From: Methylobacter sp. S3L5C
GTDB lineage: Bacteria > Pseudomonadota > Gammaproteobacteria > Methylococcales > Methylomonadaceae
Direction: 5' to 3'
DNA: 64,000 nucleotides
Assembly (NCBI RefSeq): GCF_022788635.1
Contig: NZ_CP076024.1
Location: 2,542,001 to 2,606,000, forward strand
Shown here: positions 25,927 to 35,114 of the stretch, in pieces
Numbering within the stretch: the stretch's first letter is position 1
Layout of the letters: every line of letters starts with the position of its first letter
Position numbers and translations under genes: made by a program
Notes under the pieces: model-generated
Databases searched by the model: none
Told to the model about the DNA's origin: nothing
The model's input: only the letters and a program-made list of their open reading frames with translations

Positions 25927-28465
25927 CTGAGTACTAGGTATTTCCCTTAGCGCCATTGGGCGATGGGTGAGAGCCGAACAAAGATCGCCGTCACCATCGG
26001 CGGCCAAGAAAAGCGTTTTGAACTTAATCGATCAAGATGAGTTAACGCGCTTACGCAAAGAAGTTGAACAATTGCGAATGGAGCGCGAGATATTACAAGG
26101 TGCCCTTTAGGGTAAAAAAGGCCGCAGTCTTCTTTGCGAAAGAACTCCAATAAAATACGGTTTTATTCGAGAGCAACAGAAGACTTTTCCAGTTACCGTG
26201 CTATGTAAAGTAATGCAGGTTAGTACCAGCGCCTTTTATGCGTGGGCGAAAATGCCTGAAGATACTGACAAAAAAATACGCCAAAAACAGTTTGAAGCTA
26301 AGGCGATTGAGCTATTTGGAGAAAACAAGAACGTTTACGGTTCTCGCCGTTTATCGGAAGCTTTTATAAAAGAAGATATTCAGGTCGGGCGCTATAAAGC
26401 AAGGCAATTGATGAAAAAATTGGGCTTAAAACCACGCTACCAAAAACGTTTCCAAGTGACTACAGATAGCGATCATAATGAGACGATTGCTCCCAATCTG
26501 TTAAACAGGCAATTTGATGTTGCTGCGCCCAATAAGGTTTGGACGACCGATATTACTTACGTCTGGACTCTTGAAGGCTGGCTGTACGTCGCGATTGTCG
26601 TTGATTTATTTTCCAGGCAAGTAGTGGGCTGGTCCATTGCCGATAACATGCGTACCTCACTGTGTGTTAATGCCTTACAAATGGCGTTTTGGCGGCGAAA
26701 ACCTGAACCAGGCTTGGTGCATCATTCGGATCGGGGTAGCCAGTATGCTAGCCATGAATACCGAAGTCATTTAGGAATAATGAAGATGCAACAGAGTATG
26801 AGCCATAAAGGTAATTATTGGGATAATGGTGTGCCACGAAGGATTCAAGAAGGACGAAGTCTTTTTTTTTGAATACTTGCTGTGTAGGAGATGAGGGTTG
26901 GCCCCTCGAAGTCTGGTTACAGGACTCGGCTTCAAACCACCACGAGCTGCTGTAGTCAAAAGCTATGGTAGTGAGCGTCGTTGGAAAAGGCACGTTTAAA
27001 GTGTCAGGTGAGGATCAAGAAGATGAACGAAAGTGAACAGTCGATGACATGTCGAAAAGCAATTAAACTAACGTCAAAACCGAGTAGAGTTATTGACTCG
27101 GGACAAATCCAGACAGCACCTGTTTATGGGCTGGGTGGCGTTCGGTGTAGAGGCTGCATGATCTTGATTCAGGCTCTTATGTGGAACGTGGGAACCTACT
27201 GGTTTAATGTTAAGGGAAGAGAAGTGATGAAATTAAGTTACTTTGCAAGTACCAATGTAAACCAGAGGGGCGGAGCAACTCGTAGTAGTGATGAAGCGAC
27301 TGTAATGGGCGTGGAGCAAAGGGGTTGCGTTATTTGGTCAAACCTAGCTGTCAACCAAATAATGGGAGGAGCAGTTAATTTTGGCAAAGTCATTTAATTT
27401 ATCTAAAAAAGAGGTGTGGGACGCCTATTTATCTGTCAAAGCCAATAAAGGCTCTGCAGGTATTGATGGGCAAACAATGGAGGATTTTGAGTCTGAATTG
27501 AAAAACAATTTGTATAAAATCTGGAATCGACTGTCATCAGGAAGTTATTTCCCTCCACCCGTAAGGCGTGTAGAGATTCCGAAGTCTAATGGTCAGGTAC
27601 GGCCACTAGGAATACCAACCATTTCGGACAGAATTGCACAAATGGTCATTAAGAAACGTTTGGAACCCCTTGTGGAACCTTACTTTCACCCTGATTCGTA
27701 TGGGTATCGTCCGGGAAAATCAGCGCTTGACGCCATAGCGAAAGCCCGTGAGCGGTGCTGGAGAGATGACTGGGTTTTAGATATGGATATTAAAGGATTC
27801 TTTGATGCTTTAGATCATGCATTAGTATTGAGAGGCGTATCAAAATTTACTCAGTGTAAATGGACACTGCTTTACATCGAACGTTGGTTAAAAGCCGATG
27901 TCATTCTCCCAAATGGTGAGCTATTGCAACGTACGCAAGGCACTCCACAAGGGGGCGTGATTAGTCCGTTACTGGCAAATATATTTCTTCATCTTGGCTT
28001 TGATCAATGGATGCACAAAGAATTTCCCTGCATTCATTTTGAAAGATATGCTGACGATATTGTAGTGCATTGTCGCAGTCAGAAGCAGCTGGAATATATT
28101 GAAAGTAAAATAAAAGTACGATTTACTCAATGTAAACTTGAGCTTTGCCCAGAGAAAACCAAGATTGTTTATTGCAAGGATACTAACCGTAATGGGGATT
28201 ATCCAATTCAGAGCTTTGATTTTCTGGGTTACACATTCAGACCAAGAAGTAGTCGGAGCCGTGATGGCAGGTTTTTCGTTAGTTTTTCACCTGCTGTAAG
28301 TCGTAAAGCGTTAAAAGCTGCGTATTCTGTTTAATTTGAACACTAATTCTGGTTGAACTTGAACACCTAAAACCCGGTAATTGTCAATGTAGTTGTCGCA
28401 TCGACGGTTAAATCTTACTCTGGTTTGTTTTCTGAATAATCACTTCCTTGATAGCATTTTTTTGT

Positions 28466-29494
28466 TTAGGCCTTGTCTGGGTTAAGGTGGACTGTCTGGA
28501 TTTTTCCCCAATTACGGGAGCTTCCAGTCCAGCGTTGCGGATGTTTAGCACGTGCTGCTTTGTAGACGGCTTTACGGTTATCCAGAAGCTTGTCGTCCAA
28601 GCCTTCATGACGTTGTGCTGGTGTAACAAAGCGGATAGCGCTGTGACGATGCTCATGGTTGTACCATTCCACTAAGCTTGTGACCCACTGACGCGCTTCC
28701 GTAACATCGGCGAACGGCTTTAGCGGATAGTTAGGACGATATTTCAAGGTCTTAAACAGCGATTCTGAGTACGGATTATCGTTGCTAACCGATGGCCGAC
28801 TAAACGAAGGCATGACACCAAGCTGTTGCAAGGTCGCCAGCATAGTCGATCCCTTCATTGGGCTGCCGTTGTCAGAATGCAGGATAAGCTGTTCTGCCTG
28901 TATACCTTCACGATGACAAAGATCACGTAACAATTCGCCAGCCAAGGCGCTGTTTTCTTCTTCATATACCTGCCAACCGACGATCTTTCGGCTGAAAATA
29001 TCAACAAATAGATACAGATAGAAAAACTGTCCACGGATCAGTGATGGCAGATAAGTAATGTCCCAACTGTACAGTTGATTAGGTGCTGTAGCACAGACCG
29101 CGCGCGGCTTGGTGCGTATTTGAACTGGCCGTTCGCTACGCCGATGGGTAAGCTGTTTTTCCTCGCGCAGGATGCGATAGAAGGTCGACTCAGACGCCAG
29201 ATAGCTGCCTTGGTCGGCCAGTCGTGGCACGATCTGACTCGGTGGCAGATGACCAAATTCATCTGAATTGGCGAGTGTCAGCACCTCGGTGCGCTCGATT
29301 GCTGTTAGTTTGTGTGGCGGTTGATAGTCACGCAAAGGGCGTTGATCGCAGTGAATCGTCTCACCGGTCTGCCAGCGTTGCAAGGTCCGTTCGCTCAGGC
29401 CCAGCACCTCACAGGCTTTAGCTTTGCGAGCCCCCGCTGTTACCGATTCATTCAGTAAAACAATCACTTGCTTGCGCTCTTCGTGGGGAGTCAT
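28466..29494 (-). CDS. IS3-family transposase OrfB (element B)
   Basis: A 342-aa protein. It has an N-terminal helix-turn-helix (KACEVLGLSERTLQRWQ) and a DDE core: Asp in LYSWDITYLPS, Asp in LILHSDNGSPMKG and Glu in NPYSESLFKTLKYRP. Its ATG overlaps the orfA stop (ATGA), so translation is coupled rather than made by minus-one frameshifting. The gene looks intact and could be active. Confidence 0.9.
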   Translation of the reverse strand: MTPHEERKQVIVLLNESVTAGARKAKACEVLGLSERTLQRWQTGETIHCDQRPLRDYQPPHKLTAIERTEVLTLANSDEFGHLPPSQIVPRLADQGSYLASESTFYRILREEKQLTHRRSERPVQIRTKPRAVCATAPNQLYSWDITYLPSLIRGQFFYLYLFVDIFSRKIVGWQVYEEENSALAGELLRDLCHREGIQAEQLILHSDNGSPMKGSTMLATLQQLGVMPSFSRPSVSNDNPYSESLFKTLKYRPNYPLKPFADVTEARQWVTSLVEWYNHEHRHSAIRFVTPAQRHEGLDDKLLDNRKAVYKAARAKHPQRWTGSSRNWGKIQTVHLNPDKA

Positions 29495-30003
29495 TCGACC
29501 TCTCCCCCCAAGAGCGCACGGAACTTTTTTTGCAGCACCAACAGCGCTGCGGCCTCTGCCAAGGCCTTGTCTTTACGTAATAATTCGCGCTCAAGAGTTT
29601 GGTTTTCTTCTTTCAATGTACGTAAAATCCGCGCTTCTTCACGTTTGCCTACTGAGTCACCCTGGCTACAAAAATCTGTTTTCCACTGCTCCAGTTGATG
29701 AATAAAAACGCCGCGTTCACGACACCAGGCATTTAAGTCTTCACCGATCAAATTATAGGTTTTTTGTAAAGCGGTAAAACGTTCTTCAGAACTCCAATCC
29801 TCGGGACGCTTTGATTTCCGGGGTGCAGGTTTGACGTTCTGTTCCTTCTGTTTCATCCAAGCCTTCAAGGTTGTTAAATGGATATTCAATTCGTTTGCGA
29901 CGGACTGAACTGATTGGTCATTACCACGATTGTATACTTTTACCAGGGCCTGCTCTCTGAAGCCTACTGAATACCTTTTATATTTTTTCATTTTGAATCT
30001 CAA
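29491..30003 (-). CDS. IS3-family OrfA (element B)
   Basis: A 170-aa protein, or about 166 aa from the second ATG (MKKYKRYS). A helix-turn-helix (QSVANELNIHLTTLKAWM) is followed by a C-terminal coiled coil (ILRTLKEENQTLERELL). It is longer than typical IS3 OrfA because of a middle insert with two Trp-rich segments. It is coupled to orfB by a 4-base overlap. Confidence 0.85.
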   Translation of the reverse strand: MRFKMKKYKRYSVGFREQALVKVYNRGNDQSVQSVANELNIHLTTLKAWMKQKEQNVKPAPRKSKRPEDWSSEERFTALQKTYNLIGEDLNAWCRERGVFIHQLEQWKTDFCSQGDSVGKREEARILRTLKEENQTLERELLRKDKALAEAAALLVLQKKFRALLGGEVE

Positions 30004-30081
30004 ATTTTATTTTTTCTTAAAATTTGAGGCGACAACTATTCTGACGCAGGGGGAACCTAACGCATCAGTGGAAGTGAATTT

Positions 30082-30837
30082 TTACTCCAAGTGTTCAACT
30101 TGGGTCAAGGAATTCATTTTTTTTCGCATCGATTCGCCTTGTAAATTCATCCGGTGGGCGTTGTGCATTAGCCGATCTAAAATGGCGTCGGCCAAGGTAT
30201 TATCACCAATTGCTTCATACCATTGTTCTGTCGGCAATTGGCTGATAATGATGGTTGCTGACTGCTCATAACGATCATCCATGATTTCCATTAAATCATT
30301 TCGAGTGGCCGCACTCAAAGGCTCCAAGCCCCAATCATCAATAATTAGCACATCCAGACCGGCTATCGCTTTTAGCAATTTACTGTAGCTACCGTCGGCT
30401 TTGGCCTGTGTCAAGGCAAGGATCAGCCGCGGAAGCCGGTAATATCTTACGCTGTAACCTTTCAGACAAGCTTGATGACCGAGTGCGCAAGCGATATAAG
30501 TTTTGCCCGTGCCACAAGGGCCAGTCAACAACAGGTTCTGGGCTTTTTTTAACCAGTCACACATCAGCAATGAGGCCATTTGAGACTTCTGTAAGCCTCT
30601 ACTGCTTTGATAATCAATATCTTTGGCATACGCCTTGAGTTTGAACTGCGCAGCGCGTGTTAAACGCTCTTGTTTACGCTGATTACGCTGCTGTTCTTCA
30701 TGATTGACTAATAATTGCAGGCGTTCGGCAAAGGCTAAGCCTTCATGGGTACCAGGTTGGTCCAACTGGGTTTGCAGCGCAGCGGCCATACCGATTAGTT
30801 TTAATTGGCGTAGTTGGCTGAGAGTGGTTTCAATCAT
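30082..30837 (-). CDS. istB: IS21 helper ATPase IstB
   Basis: A 251-aa AAA+ ATPase with Walker A GPCGTGKT and Walker B VLIIDDWGLEP, closely matching IstB, which assembles the IS21 transposition complex. It follows istA by 77 bases after the true istA stop. It is intact. Confidence 0.95.
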   Translation of the reverse strand: MIETTLSQLRQLKLIGMAAALQTQLDQPGTHEGLAFAERLQLLVNHEEQQRNQRKQERLTRAAQFKLKAYAKDIDYQSSRGLQKSQMASLLMCDWLKKAQNLLLTGPCGTGKTYIACALGHQACLKGYSVRYYRLPRLILALTQAKADGSYSKLLKAIAGLDVLIIDDWGLEPLSAATRNDLMEIMDDRYEQSATIIISQLPTEQWYEAIGDNTLADAILDRLMHNAHRMNLQGESMRKKMNSLTQVEHLE

Positions 30838-30914
30838 GTTAATGTCCTATGTTTTAAGGAGAGATATGAGTAAGCAGAGCCTTCTTAAACCCTGCTTGCT
30901 CAACGCTTTAGGGC

Positions 30915-32457
30915 TTAGTGGAAGCTCTTTGCACCACGAATGTTGACATGGTTCTGAGGCAATAACGACAGTTGTACCGGCGCTGTCTCAGGCAGTTTAT
31001 CTCTGTTACTTTGTAAAATGGCTTTCACGTTTTTCAATTTGAACAGGGCTTCTTGGTTGGCGATCGCACAGGCTTTGTTTAAGCGCTCGGCGGCGTAAGT
31101 TCGGTTGAGGCTTAATAAGCCCAGACAGACACGGTAAGCCTGCTCTGGATTGTAACTGCCCCTTCACCCACACCAGCACCTCAGGCCCTATTGATTGCGC
31201 CCAGTTCATTAACCGTCCTGGCGTCCATTGTTGATGTTGGGCATGCTGTTCCGGCATATGCCCTGGTTCGGTGGTCATGCCTGGGCCCCCTGGGTAATAT
31301 TTGCGAACATGAGTAGCAATGCGGTTGTGGTGAAAATAGACCTCAATCAGTTTGTCACCGGCATGGAGTTCCACTTGTTCGCCTACGCAGTGATGTGGCA
31401 CCGAGTACAGGTGCTGGTCGTAGATCAGGTGATAATCGATGTTGACACGAGCCTTTTTGATATCGGTGTACTGGTAAGCGTACTTGGGTAGCGGCGACAG
31501 GGCCGGTCGATCCAGCGTTTCAAACCACTGTTGACGACAGCCTGGCATTTGCTTGAAGAGTTTTAGATTCAGCTCGGTCAATAAGGCACTGATACAGTGA
31601 TTCAGCTCTGCCAGCGAGAAAAAAGCTTGATGGCGCAACTTGGCCATAATCCAGCGTTCGACCAATAAAACACCGGCCTCCGCTTTAGCTTTATCTTTGG
31701 GCTTATAGGGCCTGGCAGGCATCACCGCGACAGAATAATGGGCTGCCAACTGTTGATAGCTGGGATTGAGTTCAGGGTCGTAACGACAGGCTTTAGTCAC
31801 CCCGCTTTTTAGATTATCAGGGATCAACATAACGGGTGTACCGCCAAAAAACTCAAAGGCCCGTACATGGCTGCCCAGCCAATCCGGTAGGCTTTGACTC
31901 CAGGTCGCTTCGGCAAAGGTATAGTTGGAGGCACCCAACACCGCCACGAAGATCTGCGCGGTGCGAATTTCGCCGGTTGACGCGCAGACCACGGGCATCG
32001 TGGGCCCTGCATAATCGATAAACAATTTATCACCAGCGCGATGGGTCTGCCGCATGGAACGTTTTTGTTTCTTTCGCCAGTCAGCATAGCGGGCACAGAA
32101 CTGCGAGTAACTATAGCAACGGTTCGGGTACTGCTGGGTATATTCCTCCCAGAGCAACTGTTTGGTCAGGCCTTTTTTCTTTAACTCCATATGGACATCT
32201 GTCCAGATCGGCTCTTGAAATTTAGCGGAAGGCTGAGCATCCGATTTGGGGTAAAACTTCAGAGCTAAAGCTTGATCATCGCAATCTTCCGGTAGCGGCC
32301 AGGTTATATTTAGCTGTGCGGCCAGTTTCAAGATGTTTTGGATACTGCCAATACTGATTTTGGTGCTGGCACTGATTTGTCGGATACTTAATTTCGCGCT
32401 GTAGCTGAGTCTGAGTACTTCTCGTAATTTTCGCATTGCTGTTCTCTTCGCTGACAT
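30915..32457 (-). pseudogene. istA: IS21 transposase IstA with a frameshift
   Basis: The frame from ATG 32457 (MSAKRTAMRKLREVLRLS) has the N-terminal helix-turn-helix, then the DDE core with Asp in KLFIDYAGPT, Asp in MLIPDNLKSGV and Glu in KAKAEAGVLL. It runs to 31006 in one frame, but past about 31170 the encoded residues stop looking like IstA. A shifted frame there encodes PEQAYRVCLGLLSLNRTYAAE and ends NIRGAKSFH at 30915, the normal IstA ending. A one-base indel near 31155-31180 is therefore likely. Confidence 0.8.
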
Positions 32458-33062
32458 ATTCTTTCCATAAAAGGCGGAAAGGATAGTCTGATTGAATAAA
32501 CAATGCGTTAGGCGGGATTCTGGCAATCTGAACAGCCATTCTGGCAACTTGAACACTGATTCTGGAAAAACCCAGAAAAGTGTTCAGCTTGAAACCAGAA
32601 TCAGTGTTCAAATTAAATCAGAATAGGTGTTCAGCTTGGATCAGAATGACTGTTCAGGTTGAGCCAGAATATGCACTGGTGAATGGTTGCGAAAATTGTA
32701 CTTAGAAAATCTATTGTTGTTTGCACATTGGCGAGTTTGGAATTGGATGGCTAAATAACAAGAGCCGTATGAGTCGAGAGGCTCACGTACGGTTCTGTGA
32801 GAAACTGAAGGGGGCAGTTCCCTTCGGTTTACTCGACCGCCGACCGAGCGATTTTTTCGAAGCTTAAAACATGAACAACTAAACTACGAAAAATTCAAAG
32901 CTAAAGAGGCGGCAAAGCTGAGTATTATTGATTATTTGGCGTTTTATAATGGCAAACGATTGCATTCAACATTAGGCTACCAATCTCCGCTGGAATTTGA
33001 ACGGGAATTTTACAAGAAGACTGCTTAAGAAAGTGTCCGGTTTTACTTGACCATTACACCTG

Positions 33063-33179
33063 ATCGGGGATTAGTGAAATGCTGCGAGCAGCATCGTCAT
33101 CATTTCCCGATTGGAGGACTTTGTAAATATCCCAGCGAGGACGAGGAGCCCGTAATTACCGCGTTAGCGGTTTAGTACA
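33063..33179. repeat. IS91-type terminus, inverted remnant
   Basis: The 117 bases are an imperfect reverse complement of 35486-35607, the upstream terminus of the IS91 element. The best matches are the TACTAAACCGCTAACGCGGTA segment and the GCTGC...GCAGCATTTCA hairpin. It is a leftover end of another IS91 copy in the opposite orientation, directly next to the IS3 element A right end. Confidence 0.75.
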
Positions 33180-33267
33180 ATGTCGTATAGCGGTCGTTCA
33201 GCGCACCTCAAAAAATCGTCGTTTACGTGTAAATTAATCTCTAATAGCATTTAGCCCAGCTAGAATG

Positions 33268-33437
33268 TTAGCTGTAGCAATCTCGAAATATCATGGGTGG
33301 CGCTTGGCGTATCTCCCCACAAGCTAAGGCTGTTATTTGATCGATGATTTTGTTACGATCCGCCGCTACTATGCCTTGAGCAATTTCATTACAAGCCTTG
33401 CATTGATTCGGTAATAGGCCAACTATTTTTTACCCAT
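33268..33437 (-). pseudogene. Small gene after MazF with a homopolymer frameshift
   Basis: ATG at 33437 opens MGKK then hits a stop. Adding one A to the A6 run at the start would give a 56-aa frame: MGKKIVGLLPNQCKACNEIA, then a helix with IVAADRNKIIDQITALACGEIR, ending at 33268. It begins 3 bases after the MazF stop on the same strand. It may be an accessory gene broken by a single base, or a sequencing error. Confidence 0.45.
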
Positions 33438-33439
33438 TT

Positions 33440-33817
33440 TTAAGCCAGCTGAATAATTTGATTGAGCTGCTCGCAAACTTCAATAAAAAAGTCATCCTGC
33501 AATTTTCCCAAAGGATGCGGTTTTGCAGCACGTATTCGCCAATCGAAAGATTTGGGTTGATGACAAAGTACGTAACTGGTTTTTTCAAGCTTACGACCTG
33601 AAGCTTTACCAACAGCAACTGCAAAAGGATTATCCGAATTATAGGCGGCTGTGGTCATCGGTAACCCAATAACCAAGGATGTTTTGTTGTTAAAAATTTG
33701 CGGTGATAACACCAAAAAAGGATGAATATCACGCATTTCTTGCCCGACTTGAGGGTTACAATCAATCCAGATGATGTCTTGACGATCAGGTAACCAAACG
33801 CCGGTTTTTTTTACCAT
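33440..33817 (-). CDS. mazF: MazF/PemK-like mRNA endonuclease toxin
   Basis: A 125-aa protein. The GDIVWIDCNP-like start (QDIIWIDCNPQVGQEMRDIHPFLVLSP) and the downstream GLPMTT segment match the PemK/MazF fold, which cleaves single-stranded RNA at short sequences. Its start overlaps the antitoxin stop by 7 bases (ATGGTAA), the usual coupling. The sequence otherwise appears intact. Confidence 0.9.
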   Translation of the reverse strand: MVKKTGVWLPDRQDIIWIDCNPQVGQEMRDIHPFLVLSPQIFNNKTSLVIGLPMTTAAYNSDNPFAVAVGKASGRKLEKTSYVLCHQPKSFDWRIRAAKPHPLGKLQDDFFIEVCEQLNQIIQLA

Positions 33818-34065
33818 TGTTCTGCGCCTAACCTTTCTTGTACCGCCATGGCTTCACCGCCGTGCCGTTTAGGGTCAAAAGCAGCCAAGCGCTGTTCCAG
33901 CGTCAACGGTTTATTGATTATCGGGGTAATAATAATCTGACCTTCGGCAACGGTTAAGCGTACGCTTTGATGGGCTTTTAGATGAGCCTCGCGGGCAATA
34001 GCTACCGGTAAGCGTACCCCTAAATTATTTCCCCACTGTTTTATATCTAACACAACTTCAGTCAT
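33811..34065 (-). CDS. mazE: MazE-like antitoxin
   Basis: An 84-aa protein. The N-terminal SpoVT/AbrB-type DNA-binding strand reads VLDIKQWGNNLGVRLPVAIAREA, and the acidic tail ending RLGAEQW binds the toxin. The start at 34065 has GAAGGG six bases upstream; longer frames to 34128 lack one. It would repress its own promoter in the AT-rich stretch 34066-34150. Confidence 0.9.
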   Translation of the reverse strand: MTEVVLDIKQWGNNLGVRLPVAIAREAHLKAHQSVRLTVAEGQIIITPIINKPLTLEQRLAAFDPKRHGGEAMAVQERLGAEQW

Positions 34066-34250
34066 AACAGAACCCTTCAATAATATATATTTATACATTA
34101 GTTTAAACATATCTAGCTGCTTGTTCAATAAATATTGCTACCAACCATCCTTTACTGATGACAATTTGAAAAATATTATTAGCGATATGCCTTTGCTTGA
34201 GCCGGAAGCGAGTTTTAATAAAGCAAGGCCGTAAGACGGATTAAAAGTTG

Positions 34251-34325
34251 GGCGCATTAGCGTAGCGTATTGCGCCGAAGGATTAAAGTTCAACATTCGG
34301 CGAAATACCCTACGCTATTGACGCC
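34251..34325. repeat. Imperfect 29-bp inverted repeat, REP-like
   Basis: GGCGCATTAGCGTAGCGTAT starts the left arm (34251-34279), and the reverse complement of 34296-34325 matches it with a few differences. The 16-base loop is ATTAAAGTTCAACA-like. It lies in the gap between the toxin-antitoxin pair and the next gene. It may be a dispersed palindromic repeat of the genome. Confidence 0.6.
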
Positions 34326-34460
34326 TTGCATATTAGACCTTGCTGCGTTCAGTTCACATATACATCAGACGAGAATACATTAGGGCGCTTATTAATATAA
34401 TCGGTCGGGGCTCTAGTGTTACAATGCCAACTCTTAAAAACGACCCATAAGGTTTTTGCC

Positions 34461-34850
34461 ATGCGATCTAAAATACTTTTTGTTTCTGCTTTAATGCTTT
34501 TTTCTTTTTCTTCAGTTGCTGACGTTCCTTTAACTCAAGCCGATATTTTAGGTACTTGGCAAATTGATAAAGAGTCTCTTCAGAGTGACGGCAGTAAATC
34601 AAGAAGCTTAAACAGTACTTGGACTTTTAAAAATGATGGAACCATAGATGGTGTTTCCCAAGACTCTGATGCTCATGCTCGAGCTGATACACTTCGTGCT
34701 TCGCTTAATTATTCGATTGAAGACGGTAAATTGCTTAAGCAGGCTGCTCCTGGCCGTTCAAAAATGGAAACGTGCATGGCTGTCGAGAAAGAAAACAATA
34801 AAATGGTTCTTAAATGCCAAACTATTTACTTTTTTATGTCTAAAAAATAA
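34461..34850 (+). CDS. Small secreted lipocalin-like protein
   Basis: A 129-aa protein. The signal peptide MRSKILFVSALMLFSFSSVA has a likely cleavage before DVPLTQ. The mature part, with GTWQIDKESLQSDG and a repeated beta pattern (TWTFKNDGTIDGV), resembles small secreted lipocalin-like proteins. The ATG at 34461 gives the signal peptide; the upstream frame to 34416 does not. Periplasmic location is inferred and ligand is unknown. It lies between two inverted IS91-type ends. Confidence 0.6.
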   Translation: MRSKILFVSALMLFSFSSVADVPLTQADILGTWQIDKESLQSDGSKSRSLNSTWTFKNDGTIDGVSQDSDAHARADTLRASLNYSIEDGKLLKQAAPGRSKMETCMAVEKENNKMVLKCQTIYFFMSKK

Positions 34851-35114
34851 GCATGGTAGGCTGCGTAGCAATGCTGTGAAGTTATAAAAGCAAAATATTA
34901 ATGGGATTGTATTTAGGCATCGCCGGTTAACACCAGCTATTTTGTGCCTACTGAATATCTTTTTAGCGCTTTTTTCTGTACTACCAATACCGCTTGGGTA
35001 ATAAATGGTTCAGAAAATGAATTACTTTTGTTAATTCGTTTTAACAAAAGTAACCTGAACTGCTCTGCTGATAAATGCCAAAATTTGACTGCCGAGATCG
35101 TCAGCAGTCGGCCC

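Larger units (their letters stand above)
24717..25934 (+). mobile_element. IS630-family element, copy 1
   Basis: The 1218-bp element has terminal repeats GTACTCAGTCA/TGACTGAGTAC and sits inside a CTAG target with TA on both sides (24715-24716 and 25935-25936). CTAG is the classical IS630 target. A nearly identical copy in the opposite orientation lies at 48362-49578. Confidence 0.9.
24603..26110 (+). pseudogene. IS3 element A orfA, interrupted by IS630
   Basis: Exon parts 24603-24716 and 25937-26110 join precisely at CTA-G to give a 95-aa OrfA starting MSNKTKQKRPNYTIEF. It has a helix-turn-helix (YTQKQAADNLGISLSAIGRWV) and a leucine-zipper-like end (LTRLRKEVEQLRMEREIL). AGAGGTGA precedes the ATG. 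The IS630 insertion at CTAG destroys the gene. An A6G stretch at 26114-26120, typical of IS3 frameshift sites, follows the stop. Confidence 0.85.
28389..30040 (-). mobile_element. IS3-family element B inside IS21
   Basis: The approximate ends share TAGTTGTCGC at 28390-28399 and its complement GCGACAACTA at 30029-30038. Two minus-strand genes fill the element. It is distinct from element A in both proteins. The exact outermost bases and target duplication are not resolved. Confidence 0.75.
28323..32671 (-). mobile_element. IS21-family element inside the group II intron
   Basis: Ends begin TATTCTGTTTAATTTGAACA at the left and the complement of TATTCTGGCTCAACCTGAAC at the right. Both ends carry several internal repeats of the same kind, the IS21 multiple-terminal-repeat pattern. 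istA and istB are on the minus strand. An IS3-family element lies between istB and the left end. Confidence 0.85.
27381..32758 (+). pseudogene. ltrA: Group II intron reverse transcriptase/maturase, interrupted
   Basis: The 5' part (27381-28322) encodes about 314 aa of reverse transcriptase with the GSAGIDG start, GTPQGGVISPLLANI and the active-site YADD. It stops where IS21 begins. The 3' part resumes at 32672 and encodes EWLRKLYLENLLLFAHWR to a stop at 32758. Roughly 80 residues of the maturase X domain are missing between the two parts, so a deletion accompanied or followed the insertion. The start is TTG, with GGAGGAG 8 bases upstream. No endonuclease domain is seen. Confidence 0.85.
26829..32837 (+). 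mobile_element. Group II intron, itself interrupted by IS21
   Basis: The 5' end is GTGTG, matching the GUGYG consensus. The 3' end shows a domain V hairpin (32762-32795), a domain VI stem (GAGAAACTGAAGGG against CCCTTCGGTTTACTC) and the terminal GAC. The reverse transcriptase gene begins at 27381. The intron sits in the catalytic part of an IS3 orfB. The 6-kb size is due to nested insertions; the native intron would be about 1.9 kb. Confidence 0.88.
26111..33028 (+). pseudogene. IS3 element A orfB, split by a group II intron
   Basis: The exons are 26111-26828 and 32838-33028. Joined, they read through YWDNAPTERFFRSLKHEQL, a normal IS3 catalytic segment containing the Glu of the DDE triad. 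The first exon has the Asp in VWTTDITYV and the Asp in HHSDRGSQY. The C-terminus ends STLGYQSPLEFEREFYKKTA. The exact restoration locates the intron ends. orfB lies in the same phase as orfA, separated by a single TAG. Confidence 0.88.
24545..33053 (+). mobile_element. IS3-family element A, split by IS630 and a group II intron
   Basis: The terminal inverted repeats are TGGTTTAATTAAACAGGACA at the left and its near complement ending TTTTACTTGACCA at the right. Removing the inserted elements restores orfA and orfB in frame. The element would then be about 1.3 kb, normal for IS3. No clear target duplication is seen next to the ends. A decayed right end of the same element type lies at 47671-47755. 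Confidence 0.85.
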
